This document shows positions 8,514 to 16,790 of a DNA stretch of 64,000 nucleotides, piece by piece. A program made the position numbers and the translations under genes. Where the stretch lies: contig NZ_LQPI01000023.1 of the NCBI RefSeq assembly GCF_002101775.1, forward strand, positions 1 to 64,000, in the 5' to 3' direction. The notes under the pieces are model-generated. The model worked only from the letters and a program-made list of their open reading frames with translations, made no database searches and was not told the DNA's origin. Position 1 is the stretch's first letter, and each line of letters starts with the position of its first letter. Source of the DNA: Mycolicibacter nonchromogenicus (GTDB lineage: Bacteria; Actinomycetota; Actinomycetes; Mycobacteriales; Mycobacteriaceae).

Positions 8514-10211
8514 ATGAGCGCGCCGGCCACCGACACCGCCACCGCGGAATCACTCCCGGAGGCGGCGCGCGACCCCTGGTGGGTCCGGCACTACACCTTC
8601 ACCGGCACGGTGATGGGCCTGGTGTTTCTGTGGCTGTCGCTGACGCCGTCGCTGCTGCCGCGCGGGCCGCTGTTTCAGGGGTTGGTCAGCGGCGGCTCGG
8701 GCGCCATCGGCTATGCCCTGGGCGTGTTCGCCGTCTGGCTGGTGCGCTACATGCGCTCCCAAGACACCAGCCCGCCCGCTCCGCGGTGGGCCTGGCGGGT
8801 GCTGATCCCGACCGCGGTCGTCATCCATCTGTGGGTGGTGTGGAACATCCACGGCTGGCAGGACCAGATGCGCGACCTGATGGGTGTGCCGCGGCTGACT
8901 TGGTACAACTACCCGCAGGCCGGCGCCATAGCGGTGGTCACGCTGTTCATCCTCGTGGAGATCGGCCAACTGATCCGGTTGGTGTTGCGATTCCTGGTCG
9001 GGCAGCTGGAACGTATTGCCCCGCCGCGTGTTTCGGCGGTGGTGGCGGTGGCCCTACTGGTGGCCCTGGCTGTGGCGGTGCTCAACGGTCTGGTGCTCAA
9101 GTCGGCCATGCACGCCATGAACAGCACGTTCAGCGCCATCAACGACGAGACCAGTCCCGCCCGGGCGGCCCCGTCCACGCGACTGCGCTCCGGCGGGCCT
9201 GAGTCGCTGGCTTCGTGGGAGTCCCTGGGGCATCAGGGCCGGATGTTCGTGGCCGGTGGTCCCACCGTGGCCGAGCTCACCGCATTCAACGGCACACCGG
9301 CCACGGAACCGATTCGGGCCTACGCGGGCCTGAATTCCGCCGACGGCATCAAGGCGACCGCGGAACTGGCCGCGGCGGAGCTGGCCCGCACCGGCGGACT
9401 GAGCCGCGCGGTGGTGGCCGTGGCGACTACGACGGGCACCGGCTGGATCAATGAGGCGGAGGCCTCGGCCCTGGAGTACATGTTCAACGGCGACACCGCG
9501 ATCGTGAGCATGCAGTATTCGTTCCTGCCCAGCTGGCTGTCGTTCCTGGTCGACAAGGAGAACGCCCGCCAAGCCGGCCAGGCCCTGTTCGAGGCCGTGG
9601 ACAAACGGGTGCGGGCGCTGCCGGAGGCGAAGCGTCCCAAACTGGTGGTGTTCGGTGAGAGCCTCGGCTCATTCGGCGGCGAGGCCTCCTTCATGAGCCT
9701 CAACAATGTGCTTGCCCGGACCGACGGGGCGTTGTTCTCCGGTCCGACCTTTCAGAACACCATCTGGAACGAGCTGACCATCAACCGCGATCCCGGCTCG
9801 CCGCAGTGGTTGCCGATCTACCACGAGGGCCGCGCCGTGCGGTTCGCCGCGCGCCCCGAAGACCTGGCACGTCCCGACACCCCTTGGGGCGCACCGGAAA
9901 CACCGCGGGTGGTGTACCTGCAGCACGCCTCCGACCCGATCGCGTGGTGGCATCCCGACCTGCTGTACCACAAGCCAGACTGGCTCCGAGAGCCACGCGG
10001 CTACGACGTGCTGCCGCAGGTGCGCTGGACCCCGATCGTGACCTTCCTGCAGGTCTCCGCCGACATGGCCGTGGCGATCGATGTGCCTGCCGGCCACGGC
10101 CACAGCTACGTCGCCGACGTCGCCGATGCGTGGGCGGCGATCCTACATCCAGCGGCGTGGACCCCGGCGAAGACTGAACGGCTCCGCCCCCTGTTGTACT
10201 CCAACGCTTAG
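8514..10211 (+). CDS. Membrane-anchored alpha/beta-hydrolase family protein
   Basis: 565 residues. The N-terminal 200 residues hold four to five membrane spans (for example GTVMGLVFLWLSLTPSLLP and VVAVALLVALAVAVLNGLVL). The C-terminal domain shows a hydrolase elbow FGESLGSFGGEASF and late acidic/histidine motifs (LQHASDPIAWWHPDLLYH, PAGHGHSYV). It matches the Rv1069c family. It starts ten bases after echA8, so it belongs to that operon. The catalytic domain may face the periplasm; substrate unknown. Its last 69 bp overlap the convergent rhodanese gene. Confidence 0.85.
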   Translation: MSAPATDTATAESLPEAARDPWWVRHYTFTGTVMGLVFLWLSLTPSLLPRGPLFQGLVSGGSGAIGYALGVFAVWLVRYMRSQDTSPPAPRWAWRVLIPTAVVIHLWVVWNIHGWQDQMRDLMGVPRLTWYNYPQAGAIAVVTLFILVEIGQLIRLVLRFLVGQLERIAPPRVSAVVAVALLVALAVAVLNGLVLKSAMHAMNSTFSAINDETSPARAAPSTRLRSGGPESLASWESLGHQGRMFVAGGPTVAELTAFNGTPATEPIRAYAGLNSADGIKATAELAAAELARTGGLSRAVVAVATTTGTGWINEAEASALEYMFNGDTAIVSMQYSFLPSWLSFLVDKENARQAGQALFEAVDKRVRALPEAKRPKLVVFGESLGSFGGEASFMSLNNVLARTDGALFSGPTFQNTIWNELTINRDPGSPQWLPIYHEGRAVRFAARPEDLARPDTPWGAPETPRVVYLQHASDPIAWWHPDLLYHKPDWLREPRGYDVLPQVRWTPIVTFLQVSADMAVAIDVPAGHGHSYVADVADAWAAILHPAAWTPAKTERLRPLLYSNA

Positions 10212-10619
10212 CGCGGCGAGTGGGGCCGGCTCCACCAGCTCCCCAACAGCGGCCAGGGCCTGATAGCCGCCGATGACGTCGGTGGCGCGGTGCAGCCCCA
10301 AGTCCTGCAGCGCCGCCGCGGCCAGGCTCGAGGTGTAGCCCTGCGAGCACAGGATGATCCACTGCACGTCGTCGTCGACCGCCTGCGGCAGCCGGGCGTC
10401 GCTGGTGGGGTCGCAGCGCCACTCCAGCACGTTGCGTTCGATCACAAGCGCTTCCGGCACTTTGCCTTCCGCCGCGCGCTGAGCCTCCGGACGGATGTCG
10501 ACCAGGTAGGCGCCGTTGCGCAGTGCCTCGGGCACTTCATCTGCGGTCAGCCGGTGCAGCCTGGCCCGAGCCGCTTCGAGCAGTTGATCAATGCGGCTGG
10601 GGACCGACGCTGCGGTCAT
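10143..10619 (-). CDS. Rhodanese-like sulfurtransferase
   Basis: 158 residues with a single rhodanese domain: YLVDIRPEAQRAAEG near residue 38 and the active-site loop ILCSQGYTSSLAA with the catalytic cysteine. Its start overlaps the stop of the cysteine-dioxygenase-like gene by four bases (ATGA), which indicates translational coupling. Homologues such as Rv1066 are about 130 residues; here the C-terminus runs 69 bp into the convergent hydrolase gene. A role in sulfane-sulfur transfer from products of thiol oxidation is inference from the pair. Confidence 0.9.
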   Translation of the reverse strand: MTAASVPSRIDQLLEAARARLHRLTADEVPEALRNGAYLVDIRPEAQRAAEGKVPEALVIERNVLEWRCDPTSDARLPQAVDDDVQWIILCSQGYTSSLAAAALQDLGLHRATDVIGGYQALAAVGELVEPAPLAALSVGVQQGAEPFSLRRGPRRWM

Positions 10620-11170
10620 GAGGCCTCCGGGTGCTGGGTGAGTTCGGTGCGCTGCCTACGCAAAGTATGGTCCGGCGCGACGTCGTAGTAGGTCATTTCC
10701 ACCAGGGGCGGCGAGTACGCGTGCACGCTCAGCGTCGGTACCGTCGCCTCGACCGGCTCAGGCCCACTGGCCGGGGGCGCCCAGACGACGTCGTGCACCC
10801 AGCCCCTGGTGAACGCGGCCTGGTCTCCAGCGTCCAACCGTCGTCGCGTCAGTTCGCGTCCATTCCAATGGAACTCATCCAAAGCGCCGGACAGCACGGT
10901 CAGCGCGCCCAGCGAGTCGCCGTGGTCGTGCAGTTCGGTCGGGTGCCCCGGCGCCCAGCTGATCAACCAGATGTCGAGCCGTTCGTCACCGTGGATGCGG
11001 GCGAACCAGCGCTGGTCCTCGGGCAGCCCCGATGCGGGCAGCAGGTGGTTGTAGCGGCCCTGCAGCACCGCGTCGGCGGCCAGATCGGTGGTTTGGAGCA
11101 GGTCGGGAAGGCGCAGCGGGCGCGGCCGAACTCCGGGGCGCGGCAAGGCGATGGGATCGGCGAAAACCAT
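10616..11170 (-). CDS. Cysteine dioxygenase-type cupin
   Basis: 184 residues with a cupin fold. The metal motif is ELHDHGDSLGALTVLSG (two histidines) and a later histidine lies in TLSVHAYSPPL, as in thiol dioxygenases that oxidise cysteine to cysteine sulfinate. Mercaptopropionate or another thiol is also possible. ATG start with GGAG eight bases upstream. It is coupled to the rhodanese gene and preceded by a 13-14 codon ORF with three consecutive cysteine codons. It matches Rv1065. Confidence 0.88.
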   Translation of the reverse strand: MVFADPIALPRPGVRPRPLRLPDLLQTTDLAADAVLQGRYNHLLPASGLPEDQRWFARIHGDERLDIWLISWAPGHPTELHDHGDSLGALTVLSGALDEFHWNGRELTRRRLDAGDQAAFTRGWVHDVVWAPPASGPEPVEATVPTLSVHAYSPPLVEMTYYDVAPDHTLRRQRTELTQHPEAS

Positions 11171-11222
11171 GGTCAGGACTCCAAGATGGATGGGGCGGAT
11201 TCACGAAGGGGGGCGGCAGCAG

Positions 11223-11267
11223 TCAGCTGCGGCAACAACAACCCTGGAATCCGACGCGCTCCATCAC
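11223..11267 (-). CDS. Polycysteine leader peptide, putative attenuator ORF
   Basis: Tiny ORF reading (M)MERVGFQGCCCRS and stop, ending 52 bp before the cysteine-dioxygenase start on the same strand. The cysteine codons are TGT-TGT-TGC; TGT is rare in such GC-rich DNA. Three starts are possible: GTG 11267, ATG 11264 and ATG 11276. The GTG lies seven bases after a TAGCAT box, the spacing of a leaderless transcript. Leaderless polycysteine ORFs acting as cysteine-responsive attenuators are known in mycobacteria; that this is one is inference. Confidence 0.7.
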   Translation of the reverse strand: MMERVGFQGCCCRS

Positions 11268-11274
11268 AGCGGCC

Positions 11275-11280
11275 ATGCTA
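11275..11280 (-). promoter_or_regulatory. Putative -10 box for the leader/cysteine-dioxygenase transcript
   Basis: TAGCAT on the minus strand fits the mycobacterial TANNNT -10 consensus and lies seven bases before the GTG at 11267. A -35 is not obvious, which is common for mycobacterial promoters. Confidence 0.5.
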
Positions 11281-11424
11281 TGCGGGTAGCCGTGCCGGAC
11301 GCAGCGACGCAGCACTCCCGAGGCGGGATCTGAGCCCCTCCCCACACCGAAATACCCGTGATGAGCTGCACTTTTCCAACAAGCTAACGGTTGTAATCGC
11401 AATGACGGAAAGAACTGACGCGGT

Positions 11425-12597
11425 ATGGACCGCACAATGGTGACTATGACCCCTGCTGCCGAGACCCGCGCACCCCGGGCACCCCGGGTGGCATTGGTGC
11501 TGGGAAGTGGTGGCGCGCGCGGCTATGCCCATATCGGGGTGATCGGCGAGCTGCACGACCGCGGCTACGACATCGTGGGGATCTCCGGATCTTCGATGGG
11601 TGCACTGGTGGGTGGGCTGGAGGCCGCCGGCCGACTCGATGCCTTCGCCGAGTGGGCCAAGTCGCTGACCCAGGGCGCGGTGCTGCGCCTACTGGATCCG
11701 TCCTTCACCGCAGCGGGGGTGCTGCGGGCGGAGAAGATTCTCGATGTCGTCCGGGACATCGTGGGCGATATCGACATCGAAGAATTGCCGACTCCCTATA
11801 CCGCTGTGGCGACCGATCTGATCGCGGGCCGCACGGTGTGGCTGCAGCGCGGTCCGCTTCACACCGCTATCCGGGCGTCGATCGCCATTCCCGGCGTGAT
11901 CGCTCCGCACGTGGTCGACGGACGATTGCTCGCCGACGGCGGCATCCTCGACCCGCTGCCGATGGCGCCGTTGAGCGCCGTCAACGCCGACCTGACCCTG
12001 GCGGTGAGCCTCAGCGGCGGAGACTCGACCACTGCCGGCCCGGCCGCCCAAGATTCCGAGCGCGGCGTGCCCGCCGGCCGGTTGAATCGCATGTGGCGCA
12101 GCACCTCTGCGCTGCTCGACACCAGCGGGGCGCGGTCTCTGCTGGACCGGCCGACGGCGCGGGCGATCCTGGATCGGTTCAGCAGCGGCGAGTCTGAGCC
12201 CGGCGGTTCAGCGAGCCTCGACGAAGGAGAGGCGAAACTGGGACCGCCGCATGAGCGCAGCGGTTCAGCGAGTCTCGACGAAGGAGAGGCGAAGCTGGGA
12301 CCGTCGCATGAACCCGGCGGTTCAGCGAGTCTCGACGAGTCGCATAAACCCGGCGAGGACGAGGAATCCACGTCCGGGGTGGTGCCCAAGCTCGGCAGCT
12401 TCGAGGTGATGAACCGAACCATCGATATCGCCCAGGCAGCGCTGGCCCGCCATCAGCTGGCGTCGCACCCGCCCGATCTGCTGATCGAAGTGCCGCGCGT
12501 CGCCTGCCGCAGTCTGGACTTCCACCGCGCCGCGGAACTGGTCGACGTGGGCCGCGAACTCGCCGCCCGCGCTCTGGACGCCGCGAAAACTCCGTAG
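11425..12597 (+). CDS. Patatin-like phospholipase (RssA type) with inserted repeat
   Basis: 390 residues. Patatin signatures are the oxyanion loop LGSGGARGYAHIGV, the nucleophile elbow GISGSSMGAL (serine near residue 56) and the dyad aspartate in LLADGGILDP. It is soluble by appearance and matches Rv1063c. Residues about 261-311 are encoded by three tandem 57-bp repeat units (GGSASLDEGEAKLGPPHE-type) that separate the catalytic domain from the conserved C-terminus, making it about 30 residues longer than the 360-residue relative I recall. The start could instead be the ATG at 11440 or 11446. Substrate unknown. Confidence 0.88.
   Translation: MDRTMVTMTPAAETRAPRAPRVALVLGSGGARGYAHIGVIGELHDRGYDIVGISGSSMGALVGGLEAAGRLDAFAEWAKSLTQGAVLRLLDPSFTAAGVLRAEKILDVVRDIVGDIDIEELPTPYTAVATDLIAGRTVWLQRGPLHTAIRASIAIPGVIAPHVVDGRLLADGGILDPLPMAPLSAVNADLTLAVSLSGGDSTTAGPAAQDSERGVPAGRLNRMWRSTSALLDTSGARSLLDRPTARAILDRFSSGESEPGGSASLDEGEAKLGPPHERSGSASLDEGEAKLGPSHEPGGSASLDESHKPGEDEESTSGVVPKLGSFEVMNRTIDIAQAALARHQLASHPPDLLIEVPRVACRSLDFHRAAELVDVGRELAARALDAAKTP
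12209..12358 (+). repeat. 57-bp repeat, three in-frame units inside the patatin gene
   Basis: Units begin CAGCGAG(C/T)CTCGACGAAGG at 12209, 12266 and 12323, a period of exactly 57 bp; the third is internally shortened. They match the units at 1651-1766 and 13841-13900. Because 57 is a multiple of three and the frame has no stop, the patatin frame is kept and reads SASLDEGEAKLGPPHE per unit. Arms GCCTC and GAGGC flank the loop GACGAAGGA. Confidence 0.9.
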
Positions 12598-12601
12598 CGC
12601 C

Positions 12602-13438
12602 CTAGCCGTCAGCCAAGAACTCGGCGACAGCACCGGCCTGGCGTCGGCCCTGCTCGCGGCCGGCCTGCGCCGACGGCACCCGGCACGCCGGGTCCAGTGG
12701 ATTGCCACCGAAGGCGCGCAGCGCGTCGTCATCGGCCAGCACCGCGCACACCCGGCCACCGAACGCCGCGATCTCCCCGTCGACGCCGCCACCGGTGGGT
12801 ACCAGCAGCACGGCCTGGTCGCAGTCGGCGGCCACGTCGAGGTTGACGGTGCTGCGCACCCCACCGTCCATGTAGCGGTGCGCGCCGATCACCACCGGGG
12901 GCCAGGCGCCCGGCACCGCACAACTGGCCGCCACGGCGTCGACGAGCTCCACCCCCGAGTCGCGGTCGAAGACCGTCAGCTCCCCGGTGTCGATGTCGAT
13001 GGCGGTGATCCGCAACGTGCGATCCGGCCACTCGTGTGACGGCAGACGATCAGCGATGATGCCCCGCCGCACCGGTGCGGCAATGGTCTGCGCCGCCAGT
13101 GCCACCGCGCCGATGCCCTGCAGCTTCTGCTCGGTGGTGGTGTTGGGTTTGGTGATCGCCGCCACGAACAGTTCGTTCAGCTCGTCGGCGCCGACACCGG
13201 GATCGATCTCCGAGCAGGCCGGCCCGACCTGGCGGGCGAACAACTCCTCAAGGGTCAGCCCGCTGCCGATCTGGGCAGCCACCGTCGATCCCGCCGAGGT
13301 GCCCACCAGCACCGCGGATTCGAGCAGTTCTCTTGCAGTGTCGGGTGATTCGTCGGCAATGCCGCACAGCACGCCGGTCTCCCAGGCGATGCCCGCCACC
13401 CCGCCGCCACCGAGCACCAGGGCGCGCTTGACTGTCAT
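12602..13438 (-). CDS. Patatin-like phospholipase
   Basis: 278 residues: glycine-rich loop LVLGGGGVAGIAWE, nucleophile elbow VGTSAGSTVA (serine near residue 46) and dyad motif YMDGGVRS. The ATG at 13438 is chosen because AAAGGA lies six bases upstream; the open frame extends much further only by chance. It converges with the other patatin gene, five bases between stops, and matches Rv1062. It is likely a cytosolic lipid acyl hydrolase; substrate unknown. Confidence 0.88.
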   Translation of the reverse strand: MTVKRALVLGGGGVAGIAWETGVLCGIADESPDTARELLESAVLVGTSAGSTVAAQIGSGLTLEELFARQVGPACSEIDPGVGADELNELFVAAITKPNTTTEQKLQGIGAVALAAQTIAAPVRRGIIADRLPSHEWPDRTLRITAIDIDTGELTVFDRDSGVELVDAVAASCAVPGAWPPVVIGAHRYMDGGVRSTVNLDVAADCDQAVLLVPTGGGVDGEIAAFGGRVCAVLADDDALRAFGGNPLDPACRVPSAQAGREQGRRQAGAVAEFLADG

Positions 13439-13515
13439 TTCCATCCTTTCCAAGGGGTGCTGGGCGTGGCGGTCAGGGTTTCCCGGCGCAGTTGCCGGGC
13501 AGGAGCATTGGGGCG

Positions 13516-14043
13516 TCAGCTCGCCAACAGCTCGGCCAGTCGCTCCAACGCCCGACGCGCGTAGCCCTTCCACAGCCGGCCGAACACCGGCAGCACCGGC
13601 GCGGCCACCCTGAACCGCGGGTGGATCACCCAACTCCAGGTGACCGTGGTGCCCGTCCCGGCAGGGGCGAACTGCCAACGGCCCTCGACGTAGGCCACCA
13701 GCGGCGCCAGCGGGCCGGTGATTTCGGTGAGCCGGTAGGCGAACTGCCGGGGCGGGTCGACCTCGGTCAACTCTTCGCGCATGCTGCCGCCGCCGGTCAG
13801 CACGACGGTGCGGGTCTGCCCGACGCTCGCCCATTCAACGCCGGGCTGATGCGGTGGTCCCAGCTTCCCCTCTCCTTCGTCGAGGCTCGCTGAACCACCG
13901 GCCTGCCCCCGGACCGCTTTGATCGGCGGGATCGGCCCATACCAGCGGCGGAACAACTCCGGCAGCGGCAATACCAGGGTTCGGGCGAAGGCGTCAGCGA
14001 CGGTCGCGGGAACCGTGCGGGACTGTTGAACAACCAGGGCCAT
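13516..14043 (-). CDS. SRPBCC-fold (polyketide cyclase/START-like) protein with repeat insert
   Basis: 175 residues. The N-terminus VVQQSRTVPATVADAFA, the central GTGTTVTWSWVIHPRF strand and the amphipathic C-terminal helix (VFGRLWKGYARRALERLAELL) fit the SRPBCC ligand-binding fold. Residues about 48-67 come from one copy of the 57-bp repeat (GGSASLDEGEGKLGPPHQ), in the sense orientation and in frame. Ligand and role are unknown. It lies between the patatin and DHDPR-like genes on the same strand. Confidence 0.75.
   Translation of the reverse strand: MALVVQQSRTVPATVADAFARTLVLPLPELFRRWYGPIPPIKAVRGQAGGSASLDEGEGKLGPPHQPGVEWASVGQTRTVVLTGGGSMREELTEVDPPRQFAYRLTEITGPLAPLVAYVEGRWQFAPAGTGTTVTWSWVIHPRFRVAAPVLPVFGRLWKGYARRALERLAELLAS
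13841..13900 (-). repeat. 57-bp repeat, single in-frame copy inside the SRPBCC gene
   Basis: One copy on the minus strand reading GGTTCAGCGAGCCTCGACGA and onward, the same element as at 12209-12358. It lies in the coding sense of the host gene and preserves its frame. Confidence 0.85.
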
Positions 14044-14059
14044 CAGCCGAGGGTAGCGC

Positions 14060-15118
14060 TCAGCGCGCCAGGTGCGGAGCGGCCCGGCCGGTGATGGGCG
14101 GCAGGTCGAAGAACCCGGCGATTCCCGGCGCGGCCGCGCAGGTCGCCGGGATGGTGTTGACGCAGTGCGCCGCGGTTGCCACCACGCCGGGGTTGCTGAT
14201 CAGGCCTTCTTCGACGCTCTCGGGCTGCCAGCCCTTGACGGTGACGAACGTGTCGGGATTGCCCCGCACCTCCATCTCGTAACGCTCCCCCGCCGGACCG
14301 AAAGTCCATGGCGGATCGAGGTTCTCCTCGCCCATCAACCAGTTGACGGTGACCCGGACCACCACCTCGTCACCGACGGTGGCCTCCCAGTGGAACCGCC
14401 GTCCCGCCACCTGGCCGGGTTCGATCGAACCGATCGGCGAGGCGATCGGCGCGGTGGCCACCGCGACCTCCTGTGAGGAACGAATCTGCTCGTCGGCTGC
14501 GAACCCCAGCCGGTCTACGCACAACCGCACCGATTGGCGGAATCCACCGTCGAGCAGCTTCTGCATCGGCCCGCTCAGCGCCTTGTCCGGGGTGCCGCCG
14601 AAGCCCATCACGTGGCGCACCACGTCTGGGGCGTCATAGGTCCGCAGGTCCGAATACTCTTCGCCGCGAACGAAGGTCACGCCGGTGGACATCACCGACA
14701 GCAGCAGCGGGAACAACTCGGTCGCCGCACCCGGGCCGATGCCGGCACCGTGCAGGGTCACGCCGCCCTCGCGCGCCGCGCCTTCCAGCGGGCCCGCCTC
14801 CTTCTCGGTCGGGTAGAACCAGCCGACCGGGGTGACGACGTTCTTGCCGGAGCGCAGCAGTGCCGCGACCTCATCGCGATTGGGCAGCAGCGGTGCGTAG
14901 ATCACCGCGTCGGCGTCCAGAGCCAAAATCTCGTCGACGCTGTCGGTGGCCGTCACCCCCACCGGCCCGGTGCCGATGATCTCTCCGACATCCTTGCCGC
15001 TCTTGGACTTCGAGTGGACCCAGCAACCGACGAGTTCCAGCTCGGGATGCTCGAGCACGCCCTTGATCGCGGCGACTCCCACTCCTCCGGTGGCCCATTG
15101 AATGACACGCAGGCTCAT
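14060..15118 (-). CDS. Dihydrodipicolinate-reductase-like NAD(P)-dependent oxidoreductase
   Basis: 352 residues. The N-terminal Rossmann motif WATGGVGVAAIKGVLEHPEL is typical of the DHDPR / 2,4-diaminopentanoate dehydrogenase superfamily. The C-terminal half (HWEATVGDEVVVRVTVNWLM) is the family's own substrate domain. It matches Rv1059. Its ATG overlaps the fadD14 stop (TGATG), so it is translationally coupled to that acyl-CoA synthetase. True substrate unknown; it should not be read as lysine-pathway dapB. Confidence 0.82.
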   Translation of the reverse strand: MSLRVIQWATGGVGVAAIKGVLEHPELELVGCWVHSKSKSGKDVGEIIGTGPVGVTATDSVDEILALDADAVIYAPLLPNRDEVAALLRSGKNVVTPVGWFYPTEKEAGPLEGAAREGGVTLHGAGIGPGAATELFPLLLSVMSTGVTFVRGEEYSDLRTYDAPDVVRHVMGFGGTPDKALSGPMQKLLDGGFRQSVRLCVDRLGFAADEQIRSSQEVAVATAPIASPIGSIEPGQVAGRRFHWEATVGDEVVVRVTVNWLMGEENLDPPWTFGPAGERYEMEVRGNPDTFVTVKGWQPESVEEGLISNPGVVATAAHCVNTIPATCAAAPGIAGFFDLPPITGRAAPHLAR

Positions 15119-16749
15119 CAGTGGTGCACCTCACTCACCTGGTATTGGCCCTCGGCGTACCGGGCACGGATGGTCTTCTTGTCGTACTTGCCGACGCTGG
15201 TGCGCGGAATCGCCTCGACGAAGGTCCAGCGCTCCGGCAGCCACCAGCGGGCGACCTTGTCGGACAGGAAGGCTCGCAGTTCGGCTCCGCTGACCGTGGC
15301 GCCGGGGCGAGCCACCACGACGGCCAGCGGCCGCTCCTGCCAGCGCTCGTCGGGCACCCCCACCACCGCGGCCTCGACGACGTCGGGGTGGGCGATCAGG
15401 TCGTTCTCCAGTTCCACCGAGGAGATCCACTCCCCGCCGGACTTGATCACGTCCTTGGCCCGGTCGGTCAGCGTGATGAAGCCCTGCGCGTCGATACGGC
15501 CGACGTCGCCGGTGCGCAGCCAGCCCGAGGAGAACTTGGACTCGTCCTGGCCGCGGTAGTAGGCGCCGGTGATCCACGCACCGCGCACCTCCAGCTCGCC
15601 GACCGCCTCGCCGTCGTTGGGCAACACGTTGTCTTCGTCGTCGACGATGCGGGCCTCGACCCCGCACACCGGCCGGCCCTGGGTGCCGCGCAGCGCCCAG
15701 TGCTGCTCGGGCGGGGTGCCCGGCGGCGGCCAGGCCATGGTGGCCATCGGCGAGGTCTCGGTCATGCCCCACAGCTGCCGGACCTGCACGTCGTGGCGCT
15801 GCTCGAAGGCCTGCATCAGCGACACCGGCACTGCCGACCCACCGCAGGCCGCCAGCCGCAACGACGAAATGTCGTGGCCGGGTTCACGTTCCAGGTAGTG
15901 CAGGATGTCGTTCCAGATGGTCGGCACGGCACCGGCTACGGTGGCCCGCTGCGATTCGATGAGGGCGACCAGCGACTTGGCGTCCAGATGACGGTCGGGC
16001 ATCGCCAGATCTGCACCGGCCATCAGCGCCGAATACGGCAGTCCCCATGCGTTGGCGTGAAACATCGGCACGATCGGCAGCACGCAGTCGATCGCGCCGA
16101 TGCCGGTGCCGTTGGTGGAGCATCCCGCCATGCTGTGCAGGTAGCTGGACCGGTGGCTGTACACCACACCCTTGGGGTTGCCGGTGGTGCCGCTGGTGTA
16201 GCACATGGCGGCTGCCGAGTTCTCGTCGATGACCGGCCAGTCGAATTCGTCGGACTCGGCGGCCAGCAGGTCGGCGTAGCCCACCACGGTCTTGCCGGCG
16301 GCCTCCAACGCTGCGACGTCGCCGTCCCCGACCAGGATCACGGTGTGCACGGTCTCCAGCTGCGCCAGCACCGGTGCCAGCAGCGGCACCAGCGACGCGT
16401 CGACCAGGATCACCTGGTCCTGCGCCTCATTGGCGACGAAGACGATCTGCTCGGCGAACAGCCGGATGTTGAGCGTGTGCAGCACCGCACCCATCGCCGG
16501 AACCGCCAGGTAGGCAGCCAGGTGTTCGGTGTTGTTCCACATGAAGGTGGCTACCCGCTGATCGCCGGTGATGCCGACGCGGCGCAGGGCGTTCGCCAGC
16601 CGGGCTGCCTGCCCTCCGAGTTCGCGATAGGTGGTGACCCGATATCCGTCGTCGGCCATGGTCGTGACGGTGCGATCGCCGTGGATGGTCGTGACGTGGT
16701 TCAAGATGGCACCGACCGTCAGCGGCCAGTGCTGCATGGTGCTCTGCAT
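15118..16749 (-). CDS. fadD14: Fatty-acid-CoA ligase FadD14-like
   Basis: 543-residue acyl-adenylate-forming enzyme. The P-loop is YTSGTTGNPKGVVYSH, with the A5 motif LWGMTETSPMATM, the A7/A8 motifs GWLRTGDVGRID and DRAKDVIKSGGEWISS, and the catalytic lysine in PRTSVGKYDKKTIRA near the C-terminus. It activates a medium or long acyl chain as acyl-AMP and then acyl-CoA. Length and start (MQSTMQ) match Rv1058. It is first in the operon with the downstream oxidoreductase. Confidence 0.93.
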   Translation of the reverse strand: MQSTMQHWPLTVGAILNHVTTIHGDRTVTTMADDGYRVTTYRELGGQAARLANALRRVGITGDQRVATFMWNNTEHLAAYLAVPAMGAVLHTLNIRLFAEQIVFVANEAQDQVILVDASLVPLLAPVLAQLETVHTVILVGDGDVAALEAAGKTVVGYADLLAAESDEFDWPVIDENSAAAMCYTSGTTGNPKGVVYSHRSSYLHSMAGCSTNGTGIGAIDCVLPIVPMFHANAWGLPYSALMAGADLAMPDRHLDAKSLVALIESQRATVAGAVPTIWNDILHYLEREPGHDISSLRLAACGGSAVPVSLMQAFEQRHDVQVRQLWGMTETSPMATMAWPPPGTPPEQHWALRGTQGRPVCGVEARIVDDEDNVLPNDGEAVGELEVRGAWITGAYYRGQDESKFSSGWLRTGDVGRIDAQGFITLTDRAKDVIKSGGEWISSVELENDLIAHPDVVEAAVVGVPDERWQERPLAVVVARPGATVSGAELRAFLSDKVARWWLPERWTFVEAIPRTSVGKYDKKTIRARYAEGQYQVSEVHH

Positions 16750-16790
16750 CGGCCTATTCGATCACGCCACCACGCCGAACGTGGCGTGGG

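Noticed and set aside
6668..8542. 624-residue minus-strand open frame
   Set aside because: Antisense to two clear crotonase genes; a high-GC shadow with repetitive Gly/His/Arg composition and no motif.
12209..12358. Possible CRISPR array
   Set aside because: Units are directly tandem with no unique spacers, and no cas gene is in the window.
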